From Spinacia oleracea (lineage: Eukaryota; Streptophyta; Magnoliopsida; Caryophyllales; Amaranthaceae): a stretch of 64,000 nucleotides of DNA. Shown in pieces: positions 45,842 to 56,091 of the stretch. The first letter of the stretch is position 1. The number at the start of each line of letters is the position of its first letter. The notes below the pieces were generated by a model. It ran no database searches. It worked only from the letters and a program-made list of their open reading frames with translations, and had not been told where the DNA came from. A program made the translations under genes and the position numbers. The DNA is taken from contig NC_079487.1 of assembly GCF_020520425.1 (NCBI RefSeq), positions 1,364,001-1,428,000 of the forward strand, given 5' to 3'.

Positions 45842-45978
45842 GTTCGTTCGAACCCGTATCGAGTTCGACCGAACCGAATATTTAGAGTTCCTGTAAGTAT
45901 GAGGTTCGCTCAAACCATCGAGGAGTTCGTCCGAACAGCAATCAAGTTCGCCCGAACCTTTTTCGGGTTCGACCGAAC
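45842..45978 (+). repeat. Array of GTTCGNNCGAAC palindromes with about 21-bp period, in LTR E
   Basis: Copies start at 45842, 45863, 45904 (one mismatch), 45925, 45946 and 45967; spacing is 21 bp except for one decayed slot near 45886. The palindrome core and the two-helical-turn spacing look like a protein-binding array in the LTR. Confidence 0.8.
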
Positions 45979-46424
45979 ATTTCACCGCTCATATTGGTAC
46001 GGCATTAATGAAGTCACGTGGCTGCGCTCGTGGTTGAGGTTGATGGAAGATCGACGGTGATGATGGTCGAGTGATTGTTGCTCGACGGTGACCGTTGATG
46101 AGGACGATGATGATTGAATTCGAAAGTGATGATGGATTGATGATGAAGGATAAACGTTGATGATGTTGATCGACGATTAACGGTGATGATCGATAATGAT
46201 TTGTGATGATCGATGATGATTTATGATGATTGATGATGATGGAGGGATGAAAGAGGAGCAAAGAAAGGGAGGAGCACGGGTTTGTTTAACTGAGGGAAAA
46301 AGGGAGCTACAACTCTGATCTTTTTGGGGGTTTTCATTTCCTCCTTTATTCTTTTTCTATTTCTTTTTCCTTTTTATTCTTTTTCTCTTTCTTTTTCCTT
46401 TTATTCTCTTTTACTTTCTTTTTA

Positions 46425-47899
46425 CGGATATTTCATGAAATGCCCTCGAGTTTTTCCATAATTCACCAAACGCCCATCAAGTTTCAATAATTCATAAAAT
46501 ACCCCTCACAATTCGTACAAATACCCAACATACCCTTACTAATAACGGACCGTTAGTCTGCCGTTAGCCAAGTTTTCAATTCACCCAAATGCCCCTATTC
46601 TGAAACTTATTTCACCAAATGCCCCAAACTTAAATATAGCTATTTTGATGTTTTAGAGACTAGTTTTTGTGTTTGAAAGGTAGCTGTTGGTCATGGTTGA
46701 CTATAAAAGCCCCTTTGCTGAATGGTTCTTGTAAGTTAGATGTTATTTTGATTTCCTTTGCTAATTTCATAAGATTTTTGTCATGAGTTTTCTTTCAAAA
46801 TCATCATCCACACCCAATGAGTCCACATATATTAGAGTACCTACCAATTTTTGTTATTGTGGTAGGAAATTTGTCATTCGAAGCTTTGATACAACACTCA
46901 ATCCACAAAGGTTGTACTACAAGTGTGATCCTTGAAACAATCTGAGATGGTGAAAGGGAGTAGTTGAGCAAAAAAACAAGGGGCAACAACACGAAGGACA
47001 ATGCGGGGGAAGCTTAGACGAAGGAGAAAATATTGAAAACAGGCGAAACAGTAAGATGCAAGAAGAATTGAAGCAAATGAAGAAGAAGCTAAAACAACAA
47101 CAAAAAGTAGTCAAAGTTGTAATACAATTAAATGGGGATATTGATGTTTGTAATTTTACTGTTTGTAATCATGAAGTAAACACAAGTAATGAGAAACAAA
47201 TTCACATTTCATAAATAATTGATGTTGCATAATCTGCACAAAATACCAAACTGGGAAGCATTTCTGTTTTTAGCTTCACTTACAAAACATCTTTGCACCA
47301 ACTACATTTAATGTTATTTTCTACTCAATGAATATGTGCAAGATCAAAACAGATGTGCAAAAAACTACCCCAAAAAGCATTAGCAGCTATCCAGAAGAGC
47401 TTGTGGAACACCACTTCAACCTCCATTCCTACCACAATAACAAAATTTGTTAGGTGCCCTAATATATGTGGACTCATTGGGTGTGGAAGATGATTTTGAA
47501 AGAAAACTCATGACACAAATCTTATGAAATCAGCAAAGTAAAGTAAAATAACATCTAAAATACAAGAACCATTCAACAAAGGGGTTTTTATAGCCAACCA
47601 TGACCAAGAACCACTTTTCAAACACAAAAACTAGCCGTCGGAACATCAGAATAGCTATATTTAAATTTGGGGCATTTGGTAAAATAAGTTTCCTAATAGG
47701 GGCATTTGGTGAAATAAGTTTCAGAATATGGGCATTTGGGTGAATTGGAAACTTGGCTAACGGCAGACTAACGGCCCGTTATTAGTAAGGGTATGTTGGG
47801 TATTTGTACGAATTGTGAGGGGTATTTTATGAATTATTGAAACTTGATGGGCGTTTGGTGAATTATGGCAAAACTCGAGGGCATTTCATGAAATTTCCG
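46425..47899. mobile_element. Mutator-like DNA transposon with long terminal inverted repeats (1475 bp)
   Basis: Begins CGGATATTTCATGAAATG and ends with its inverse, CATTTCATGAAATTTCCG. Terminal inverted repeats are about 443 bp (46425-46867) and 473 bp (47427-47899). A 9-bp target duplication TTCTTTTTA lies at 46416-46424 and 47900-47908, as expected for Mutator-like elements. It contains no transposase but a decayed GRF zinc-finger ORF. It lies inside the 5' LTR of element E. Confidence 0.93.
46783..47214 (+). pseudogene. GRF-type zinc-finger protein ORF carried by the Mutator-like element, with two stops
   Basis: One reading frame of 143 codons before its TAA (47212-47214), broken by two TGA stops (46933 and 46951). 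The first part, MSFLSKSSSTPNESTYIRVP then NFCYCGRKFVIRSFDTTLNP and QRLYYKCDP, followed after the first stop by NNLRW and KGVVEQ, matches the pattern of the GRF zinc finger (CxCG ... YYxC ... W). The rest is Lys/Glu/Gln-rich, ending in a probable coiled coil (MQEELKQMKKKLKQQQKVVK). The first about 28 codons lie within the left inverted repeat and so are also present, inverted, in the right one. Non-functional as it stands. Confidence 0.75.
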
Positions 47900-49009
47900 T
47901 TCTTTTTAATTTTCTTAAACCCTTTTGTTTTCTTTTGAGATTTTCTCTTCCCTTTTTATTTTTATTTCTCCTCTTTTATTTTCTTTGAGGCTTTTAGTAT
48001 AAATACCCATTTTTGGGTCATAACTTCATTACCATGTACATAATTAAGCTTAGTTCTCCTTTTCTCTTAGGGTTTAGGGTTTTAGTTAGTTTTTGGAGAG
48101 AGAAAGTGAGAAACACAATGGGTTGAAGATGGATTTTGATGATTCAAAGATGGGAGTTAATGATTTGGAGATCTCCATCAATAATCAATGAGAATTTCTT
48201 ACTTTTCTCTCTTCATAAATTGTCATATTTATTGTTTTATATGTTTCTTGATTAGATTAGTTTCATGTTTAGTCTTATAATTAAATCTTTAAATTATTTG
48301 TTGTTTTGCTTAGTATCATGTTATTAGTTATTAAAGTCTTTAAATTTATTGGTTTTATGTTGATTGAGTAGTGTATTGGTTAGGGTTTGGGTGAAAACCT
48401 AACAATGATTGATTTGGGTAAATGAGTTTGAATTTGGTGATGTTGCATGATTAAACTATTGTTTGTTTGAGCATACTCAAACTTTGTTGTATGCAAATTA
48501 GCTACTTGTGTATGATTTAGATTTTTGGGGTAGTTGACTTTAGGAAAATCGAGGGATCGTGACTTAAGTTGACTATTGTTTGGTTTGTGCTTAACCGTGA
48601 CCTAAGGGTAGTTGTGTGTAGGGCGGGAGTTCGCATTTGACTATTCTAAGAATTGATCCAAGGCGGGAGTCATTTGGGGATCTATTTCTAACCAACGCAT
48701 CATTCATACTTTGCTTATGCATCATCATTCTTAATTGTTGCTCGTATACTTGTTTCATTATTGTTGGTGTTTGATCTCATTCCTTGACCATGTTTGTCCT
48801 TTGGTAGTTAGTTTAGTTTTAGTTGGTTAGTTGACTTTTCCAACCCTATTCCGACCTAACTTGTTGTTCGATTAGCATAAATTAGCGCACCTTAGTCCTT
48901 GTGGATTTCGACCCTTACTTGTCGCTTTACTTGTGTTTAGTGGTTAGTTTAGGTTTTTTTATTTGATTAGGAGAGACTAGTATCGACCTAGTTTTCCCCT
49001 CGATCAAAA

Positions 49010-49027
49010 TGGCGCCGTTGCCGGGGA
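49010..49027 (+). other. Primer binding site of element E (tRNA-Asp)
   Basis: TGGCGCCGTTGCCGGGGA, 3 bases after the LTR end, the tRNA-Asp-complementary site used by Athila-type gypsy retrotransposons. Confidence 0.88.
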
Positions 49028-49131
49028 CTACGGTTTGCATTAGTTTGTGTTAGTTAGATGAGTCTAGGTCATTGTGCATAGTTCTTTTTGTTTTTCTTAT
49101 TTATTTGTTTTATTTTGAAAAATTCAAAAAA

Positions 49132-50505
49132 ATGGCATGTTTCTTGTTTCCTCAATTTGAGCGTGAACCGTTTTGGAGGTATTTTGAAAGACTTGAGGAA
49201 TCTCTTGGAAGTGATCATAGGTTTGATTTGTGGGAGTTATGTGAAATGATTTATGATGGTCTTAATGAACTTACTAGGGGAATGGTTGAGAATATGTTTC
49301 ATGGTGAATTTCGGGCTAAATCATTGGATGAAGCATGGAATTTTTATAATTGGTTAGCTAGAGATACCTATGATTGGGAAATGACCAATCATGGGACATG
49401 TGTTAGGGATTTTCATGTTTCTAATGTTGATTCTAGTTTTTGCATGAATTCCCTTGAAATGTCCCATGATTTCAATAGTGAGCCAAATATGCATGATTCT
49501 AATCCCGTTTCCCCTTATTCTCATGTTGATGAGTTGCATTCTAATGTAAATGTTTTTTATGCTTCTTATCAAAGCCCTTCAATTACTTGCAAGAATTTGC
49601 ATGATCTCCCTCATATGCTTGATTGTGACTCTTCTTCCCTTGTTGATTTTCAAAATTCTATGCATTCAAAATCATCGGAACCTAACTTGGAGCTTCTTCT
49701 TGAGAATTGCATCAAAGAGTTTAATTCTAGGGCCAACCAAATAGCCGATTACACGACCTTTCTTGAGGCTAAAATCAATGCTATTCGAAAACCCATAGAT
49801 CATTTTGCTATTATTGACGATGATTTGATGAATGTTGAGAATGAAAATAAATTGGGAAAGAGTAGTCTAAATCTTGATGGTGGTTTTTGGGATGATGAAG
49901 ATGTGGAGCATGATGTTGAGGAGAGTGAGGTAGCCTCTTTTGGAGATTGGTTAGTTGAGGGTGTAGAAAATCATGAGCCCTTATTGATTGATGATTCGAT
50001 TCTTGAGTCTCTTACTCCTATCTCAAGTGACCTTAATTTCACTCCCTTTCCGCTATCTTTAGAGCACCCGTCCTCTCATATCCCCTCTTCCTTGAGTGAT
50101 TTCTTTGGTCAATGTGGAAGTAAGACATCTTATTTGATGGGTGAGGATGTTTTTGAGGCAAATGATGGTGATTTGGAGGAAAGATCCTTGATTGAGGACC
50201 CTTTGGTCGAAAAAGCTTATGTTTTGGAGTCTTGTGATGCGGGAGAAGTTGTTTGTGAAACTCTTGTTTCTACCCCTTCCCCTTATGTCCCATTTTCGAG
50301 AAAGCTTGGCCTAGTTCCTTCATTTCCCATCTCAATCCCTTTTTCTTTTCTCAAAACATCTTCATTAGATGATAATCTTGCCTCCATTGTCCTCAAAGTT
50401 CCCAATTCAATCATGCTTAAGGAAAAGAGTGAGCATAAATTAGCGCACCTTAGTCCTTGTGGATTTCGACCCTTACTTGCCGCTTTACTTGTGTTTAGTG
50501 GTTAG
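49132..50505 (+). CDS. Gag-like protein of element E, C-terminus replaced by LTR-derived codons
   Basis: Start chosen at MACFLFPQFE (49132); an upstream in-frame Met at 49072 adds a hydrophobic stretch untypical of Gag. 457 codons. Residues about 1-75 (FEREPFWRYFERLEESLG...ELCEMIYDGLNELTRGMVEN...SLDEAWNFYNWLA) follow the pattern of the plant retrotransposon Gag domain, with conserved Trp, GL and Ala-Trp positions. The middle and C-terminal part is acidic and Ser-rich with no zinc knuckle visible and no protease. The last 25 or so codons are read from the fused 3' LTR remnant (from 50432), so the natural C-terminus is lost. The frame is otherwise uninterrupted. It would act in particle assembly if expressed. 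Elements with gag alone are known as TR-GAG. Confidence 0.72.
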   Translation: MACFLFPQFEREPFWRYFERLEESLGSDHRFDLWELCEMIYDGLNELTRGMVENMFHGEFRAKSLDEAWNFYNWLARDTYDWEMTNHGTCVRDFHVSNVDSSFCMNSLEMSHDFNSEPNMHDSNPVSPYSHVDELHSNVNVFYASYQSPSITCKNLHDLPHMLDCDSSSLVDFQNSMHSKSSEPNLELLLENCIKEFNSRANQIADYTTFLEAKINAIRKPIDHFAIIDDDLMNVENENKLGKSSLNLDGGFWDDEDVEHDVEESEVASFGDWLVEGVENHEPLLIDDSILESLTPISSDLNFTPFPLSLEHPSSHIPSSLSDFFGQCGSKTSYLMGEDVFEANDGDLEERSLIEDPLVEKAYVLESCDAGEVVCETLVSTPSPYVPFSRKLGLVPSFPISIPFSFLKTSSLDDNLASIVLKVPNSIMLKEKSEHKLAHLSPCGFRPLLAALLVFSG

Positions 50506-50564
50506 TTTAGGTTTTTTTATTTGATTAGGAGAGACTAGTATCGACCTAGTTTTCCCCTCGATCA
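50432..50564 (+). repeat. Remnant of the 3' LTR of element E (last 133 bp)
   Basis: AGCATAAATTAGCGCACC to CTCGATCA matches 48874-49006. Its abrupt junction with gag DNA marks a large internal deletion. Confidence 0.9.
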
Positions 50565-50831
50565 GAAAGTTGCCTTCAATTAATCAGATTCTTCAGATAT
50601 TTGTAAGCAGTGAGCACCATGATTAGATATAAAAGAAACTCCCATTTCTTTCATAGTCCGAGCTTGAATGTTTTGTTTCATCTCATTGAACCTTTTGCTC
50701 TATGCCTCTGGAACTTCTACAGAGCTTAATGATGTTGACATGTTGTTTATTATTATATGGAAATCAAGGGTATTGAATTAAAATTGTTTGATTTTAATGC
50801 AAGGATATCTGGAACCTCTTTTATGTTGCAG

Positions 50832-51048
50832 GTGACAAAACAATACAATGGTGGCTGCAAAACAACTACTAGGATTGAACGATCCTGAAGAGAAGATGAG
50901 ATTACTTCGGCTAGAGCAAGAGGAGGTTGAGAGAATGGAGGCGGACTAGCTAGAGTTTGAGGAGAGAGAAAGCATTGGAGATGGAGAAGAAGAAGAGGTA
51001 GCAAGAAGAATAGGAAGAACAAGCGCAACTCGAAGAAGAAGAATCTTA
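50832..51048 (+). pseudogene. Glu-rich exon-like fragment, unrecognised
   Basis: After an acceptor (TATGTTGCAG) a frame reads MVAAKQLLGLNDPEEKMRLL then RLEQEEVERMEAD, a stop, and LEFEERESIGDGEEEE. The highly charged heptad-like pattern suggests a coiled coil. The stop and later frame changes make it non-functional. It lies 260 bp after element E, in the same host-derived region as the DSS1-like exon. No family recognised. Confidence 0.4.
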
Positions 51049-51676
51049 GAGAGGGCTGGTTGGTATTCTTTACATTTTTGTTATATTAAGTTGTTGATTT
51101 AGTGGCTCTTGAATTTGAGATTGAGTAGAGAGTAATATTGAATCAAAGTGACTGAATTTTCTGGTATCATCATAGTTTAATGAGATCTCGCTTTTGATCT
51201 TTTGCTTGTACTTGAGACTTGAGAGACGATTAACCAATATTTTTATTGCCATAGTAATTGGAGAAAATATTAAGGTGTTAGATTGATGTGTTCAACATAC
51301 AATGATAGGGTGACGAAAACATTTTATATGTTAACATTTCAACCGTGTAAAAAGAACATGAAAGCTGTCATTGATTTAGGTGGTAATGCTGGCCTTACTT
51401 GTGTGAGCTTTCTCCAGTATTTGTTTGTATAATCTATACTACAGAGTATTCTTTAAGGTGCTAGACTGTTTGTGTTCTTTTGTTAAATCCGTTAAATGGA
51501 TACTAGGTTAACAATGAGAATGATAACTAGGTGAATGACGATATAGCCTTAAATCATTTCTCTTCCTCTTTTTAGTTCTTGCTTGAATCACAAAGTTTCC
51601 TTTGTGGAAATTGTCTGGATATTTGAATTTTGCCTTCATTATAAATAGATTTTACATTTATTATTTAATTTATCAG

Positions 51677-52040
51677 ATACGCTGCACAAGATAAACAATT
51701 GCAGCAAAAGGGAAAAGAAGATGATGGGGATAGGCATCTGATTCAAACAATAACGAAGAATAAGAAATATAGTGTGTCGATTCAGGCTAATGATGAATAT
51801 GATTATGATGGGGCACCAACCAAAAAGAGAAGGAGAAAAGGTGCAGACCATGAGAACAGATCACATTCTGTGCAGAATCTGGTGAAGCACATTGTTACTC
51901 AACAGGAGCGATGCTTATGCTGTTTTGAGAACCCAAAGAGACCTAAACATCTTGTTGTAGCTATAGCAAATTTTACATACCTAATGCTACCGCACTTCCA
52001 TCCAGTTGCCCCTGGCCATTGTTGCATATTAACATTGCAG
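51677..52040 (+). pseudogene. Exon of a CWF19-like (CwfJ) splicing-related gene
   Basis: Exon of 364 bp between an acceptor (TTTATCAG) and a donor (CATTGCAG|GTACGG). It encodes YAAQDKQLQQKGKEDDGDRH, a KYSVSIQANDEYDYD stretch, a basic KKRRRKG, and LTQQERCLCCF-like CLCCFENPKRPKHLVVAIAN with a FHPVAPGHCCILTLQ end. This is the start of the CwfJ C-terminal domain 1 (CxxC ... PGHCCI) of CWF19-like proteins, which act in late splicing and lariat turnover. The exon is open and well conserved, but the next exons of such a gene are absent: LRR-coding DNA follows 260 bp later. Probably a captured or duplicated exon. Confidence 0.75.
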
Positions 52041-52298
52041 GTACGGTCTGTTTCTCTATAAGTTGACCTTGTTTTTAGCTTTCTGCTATTTGTGTAGCAG
52101 TGTATTCATTTTATTTTCATTTATTTAAGCACTTCAGATTTTAATGCAAAATGTAATGGCTTCATATGTTACAGTGATCATGCCATTGTTTGTGTTATGT
52201 TTGCTCCTGAAAACAGTTAATGGCTTAAAAATACTACATAGTATATAGGATGTGCTATTTTTAATCATTACTCTGTTCGTGTTTTTGGTCCTTCTCAG

Positions 52299-52575
52299 GT
52301 GCCATTCCAGTAGAGTTCAGATGTCTTACCAAGCTTGAGGTACTGGATTTGAGCGGCAATTATTTGACTGGATTGGTTCCGGCAGAGATTGCAGACATGG
52401 AGTCACTGAAACGATTGTGAGTGCCGTTATGAAATCTTACCAATAAGTTTTCATACTTCAATAATAAATAACCATATTCTATTTTTTGTTACAGATTACT
52501 TAGTGACAACAACTTCAAAGACACCATCCCTCCGGAGCTTGAGGAGCGTAGCCAGCTGTCTGAGCTGCAGTTTAT
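52299..52575 (+). pseudogene. LRR exons of a receptor-like kinase gene (MRH1/MDIS1-like), fragment
   Basis: Two exons (52299-52416 and 52495-about 52575) with a GTGAGT donor and TGTTACAG acceptor. They encode AIPVEFRCLTKLEVLDLSGN, YLTGLVPAEIADMESLKRL, then LLSDNNFKDTIPPELEERSQ and LSELQF. These are about two leucine-rich repeats ending with a repeat plus LSELQF as in the short-LRR kinases of the MRH1/MDIS1 group. Signal peptide, transmembrane part and kinase are missing. It follows directly on the CWF19-like exon. Confidence 0.65.
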
Positions 52576-52599
52576 GAATACCTTGCATCTGTTACCAAC

Positions 52600-54025
52600 A
52601 GAAAATTTGGCCAATGCACATCCGCACTGATCTTGTAATGAGACAGGTATTGTCTTTTTGAAACTGTCTTGTTTTTTCTAAAGCAAATGTTGTAGCCCTA
52701 AGGAGGGATATGTATAATAAGCTTAAACTACACTGTAAAATCAGTAAGTATTTCTTGTGAAAAGTTTCAATGATAAACCTTATGATAGTATAATGCTAGG
52801 GGTTTCGAAGTTGTGTGCAAACATGTAGGTTGATTGATTTTCATGGTTTAATACTCAATAGCTTAGAATTAGTGTATGGGTCTAGGAGTTCACTATCAAT
52901 TTTGAGTTGATTTTTTGTGAAGAGTTGTGATTAAACGTGTTTTGGTTAGTATTATGCTAGGTGAGTTTTGAAGTTGTGTTCAAATATCTATGTTGAATGA
53001 GTATGTCGTGGTTTTCTACTAGGTTGACAACAATATTTGCAATTCCCATCATCAGTTATATAAAAGTACATTTGTTGCTATCATTAAAGGTGTTTCGGTT
53101 AATAAAACTTAATTATTATCATTCTCGGACAATCGGACTGTTCAATGGACCTTTTTGATAATTTAAAATTATAAGAGAGTTTGAATTGATATAGAAAAAT
53201 GTATGCTTTGCGTTCATTAGCTGCTGAACGATGTCGCTTGAGTGTCCACTGAAGAGTACAAAAGAAGCCAATATCAAAATTAAATAATGCATAAGGGGTA
53301 TGCTCTCTACATAAGAAAGGAGCAAGGAGGCAACTAAAATCGAATTTAGGTTTAGACTAGATGTAACTACCGTCTACCGTGTTATATTGTTGATGATCAC
53401 TTTCAGAGTTTTAGGACATCTGAACTCTGATAAAACGTAAATATTTATCAGATGACAAAGTCTACAGAATCGCTACAAATCAATAATTATAAAAGGGAAA
53501 AAAAAGAGAAGCTGCTACAAGACATTCGGTCCGTTTTTGTTGAAGGATATGGAGTTTCTAATGATTGGTTGACCTTGTCTCGCCTGCTATAGTTTAATGC
53601 AGATCTACACTATTTATGGTTTGATTATTACTACTTTGAAATGAGGTTGAGGTTGAGGTTGAGAAGGGGTTTGTTGCATAATGGTTTTGAATGTTGGGTC
53701 GTGTTTTATTTAATTAAGAATCGTTCGCATGTACTTTCCCTTTAGGCAACGATACAATAAAAAATTTCTTCATCTTGAGTACGGAATATTACAGGATATT
53801 ATTCCAAAAACGTCTAAATGCAGTTATTTTAGTTTTGGAAATATAGAGTAATAGAGAAATAGAGTAATTTTTTCCTGGAAAGTCGTAAACGTTTAATAGA
53901 GAAATAGATTAACTTTAGTTTCGGAACTAGAAATTTCTACAATATAATATTGTATTGTTTTTCTATCTGGTGCGGCTTTGCTCTATGATCTACTAGCAGG
54001 GAACATAACAATACTGAGAAGGGCT
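52600..54025. other. Non-coding DNA between gene fragments
   Basis: AT-rich sequence without ORFs above about 70 codons, repeats or recognisable RNA genes. I see nothing I can name. Confidence 0.5.
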
Positions 54026-54029
54026 ACAA

Positions 54030-54280
54030 AAATCACGCATAAGGCACAGACGACCATTGCTCTCTCTGCCAAGTGACATCTTTGTGCAACGATCGTCACC
54101 TCTAAGACCGAATTACCAGAAACCCACAATTAACATCCGTCATGCATGGGTCTTTGATCCTAAGAGCTTATATTCAGACTCAGATGATCTCAGATTTGTC
54201 GAAGACACTGTCAACAACACCAAGTTTCTCCCAGGTGTAAACCTGTGGTACAATATCCTTCCAGAAACGACATGCTCTCA
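54030..54280 (+). pseudogene. Exon-like fragment of an unrecognised gene
   Basis: Open frame reading LSLPSDIFVQRSSPLRPNYQ, KPTINIRHAWVFDPKSLYSD, SDDLRFVEDTVNNTKFLPGV, NLWYNILPETTCS, ending at a good donor (CTCTCA|GTAAGC, 54281). The composition looks like real protein, but I do not recognise the family and no partner exon is evident. Confidence 0.4.
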
Positions 54281-54592
54281 GTAAGCTTATACTGTTTCAC
54301 TTATTGCACAAGTATCTATGATTGCATATGATGTGAGATAAATGTTGAATCTTATTGCTATCTTTTATTTTTATTTATGGCAGTTACATAATTTGAGAGA
54401 AACAAATATGGGGATTATACTTGTACGGATTTTATGTTGGATACAACTTGGCTCAAACTTATTTTTGGTGTTCAATTATCCTTAATACTCTTCTTGCTCA
54501 AACTGCAATTGGTGATTTTTGCCTATTAACCCTTGGTTGATTTTTGTGAAAATATTTTTCTGTCATTTGGGTGACTGAGGGTTGCAGTCTGG

Positions 54593-54620
54593 AGTCTGGA
54601 GTCTGGAGTCTGGACTGGAG
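54593..54620 (+). repeat. (GTCTGGA)n microsatellite
   Basis: Four GTCTGGA units, followed by a GA-rich stretch to about 54665. Confidence 0.8.
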
Positions 54621-55893
54621 AAAAAGAGAGAGTGAGGGAGGGAGAGAAGGAAGGGAGAAGGGAGATAAATGCTCTCATTGCACACCACATAGTTCTCTTG
54701 TCCCTCCTAGCCAAGGTAGGTTTCTAGAGACATAAAACGACTACTTATGTGCCATAATCCTCCAGGAAATGCACCATACTCCCACTGAACTAAGTGTCAT
54801 AAAAGCTTCATATAAAAGTACTTGGTCCCAACACTCTAGAAAGGGGGTCAATGCTCTTGAGTCTGAATATATAGTCTCTAGATTTCGTTGCCTGATATAG
54901 TGTTTTGATGATCCTACTGTTACGTGTTCTAGGGATTGAGTACTATGTAGCAAATTGTTCTATATTGCAAGGTCGCTGAAGCTTTGTTTTCATTTTCTCA
55001 TTATCTTCATTTGCCTTGCCAAGTTTATCAGGATTGATCTGTGCTAACTTATTATTTTGGGTTGACCTAAATTTGGAATTTGGATTATTATAAAGGGATG
55101 GAGGGAGTTAATTAGGCATTTGAAGACTGTTATAGATTAAAAAATGTTGGCACTTGCATTTATTTTGTAAGCTTTTGCAACTGATTCATTGTTAGATACA
55201 TGTGTCTTACTGTCTTAGTAGATGGAGACAAGTATACAACTCTCCTCTCTGTCTTTACCTACTGAGTGATCTTCCGGTCATGTTCTTGTTGTTGCTTCAT
55301 GTTAACATTTAACAAACAAACATAAGAACCCTTTTGGTGAGTCCTGGCCTTTTTTTGGTCTTTACTTACTGTGGGATCACAGATTTGTGATTTTTTAGGT
55401 CCAATGAACAAATAAGTGTCAAACTTGGGGGGCGTTTGGTTCAAACGGGGTAAAGGGAATCAACCCAAGAAAGGGATTGGAAGGGAATATAAAGGAAAAC
55501 CCATTGACATAAGATGTTGTTTAGTGTTTTTTTGTCACTCAAATTCTCTTCCTTCTCTCACTGTTGGAAATGCTCAATCAGTTGAAGATGGATAATGCAG
55601 GGGTCTTAGAAATGTGCAATGGTTTATGCATAATTTAGTGGCCCATCTTCCTGCTGCGATAAGTTTGTAAGAGTAGGATACTTAGTTTTGTTTTGAGATT
55701 TGTGTTCTGTGCTGGTCTATGTACTATGCATTTTTTCGAGTGAGCAGAGAACATCAAACGGTAATAATGTTGTGAATGTGCATTTGTTTCTGGATACGAG
55801 TCTGCTTGGTCAATCTTTTCCAATGTTCTTTTACACTGTGATAGCATGTATTTCATACCTTATTTTCTAATTCATCATATTGGTGCCTTGCAG

Positions 55894-56091
55894 ATTCCTA
55901 TTGCGCTTTTGGCGAAGGACAACAATGGGAAGCATCGGGAATTGATAAAGAGAATAGAAGCTAATCCATATATGTCATGTGATGTCGATAATGTTACACT
56001 TCTTTCAAAAGTGTTATCAAGTTCGTGGTTCAAGGGGTTCCCGAGAAAACGCAAGTTAGGTGGAGCACATAAGAATAATCTTACATTGTGA
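55894..56091 (+). pseudogene. C-terminal exon-like fragment of an unrecognised gene
   Basis: After an acceptor (GGTGCCTTGCAG) the frame reads IPIALLAKDNNGKHRELIKR, IEANPYMSCDVDNVTLLSKV, LSSSWFKGFPRKRKLGG and ends at TGA (56089-56091). It resembles a terminal exon with a basic tail. No family recognised; upstream exons not found. The rest of 54290-57330 shows no other supportable gene; an ORF at 56227-56469 has no recognisable homology. Confidence 0.35.

Larger units (their letters stand above)
41012..49006 (+). repeat. 5' LTR of element E, interrupted by a LINE and a Mutator-like element
   Basis: LTR parts: 41012-about 41293, 45301-46424 and 47909-49006. They contain a TTA microsatellite, a 21-bp-period palindrome array (45842-45978), a GATGAT-rich stretch (about 46050-46250), pyrimidine-rich DNA, a TATA box (AGTATAAATA, about 47997-48006) and an end with CCCTCGATCA. 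The final 133 bp recur at 50432-50564 with about two differences. Confidence 0.8.
41012..50564 (+). mobile_element. Element E: Athila-like gypsy retrotransposon with gag only, 3' end deleted
   Basis: Starts TGATGAGTGACATT (41012) and ends CTCGATCA (50564). Flanking GAAAG at 41007-41011 and 50565-50569 is a 5-bp target duplication. The 5' LTR ends at 49006 and is followed by a primer site for tRNA-Asp (TGGCGCCGTTGCCGGGGA, 49010-49027), typical of Athila-type gypsy elements. A gag-like ORF (49132-50505) follows and fuses directly to the last 133 bp of the 3' LTR, so pol and most of the 3' LTR are missing. The 5' LTR was later hit by a LINE (41294-45300) and a Mutator-like element (46425-47899); without them it is about 2.5 kb long. 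Confidence 0.9.

Noticed and set aside
49880..49925. GFWDDEDVEHD considered as the missing acidic exon of the DSS1-like gene
   Set aside because: It lies inside the uninterrupted gag-like ORF of element E, has no splice sites, and lacks the WEDDWDDD pattern.
55430..55480. GGGCGTTTGGTTCAAACGGG considered as a MITE end
   Set aside because: The motif is familiar from plant MITEs, but I could not find the opposite end or a target duplication.
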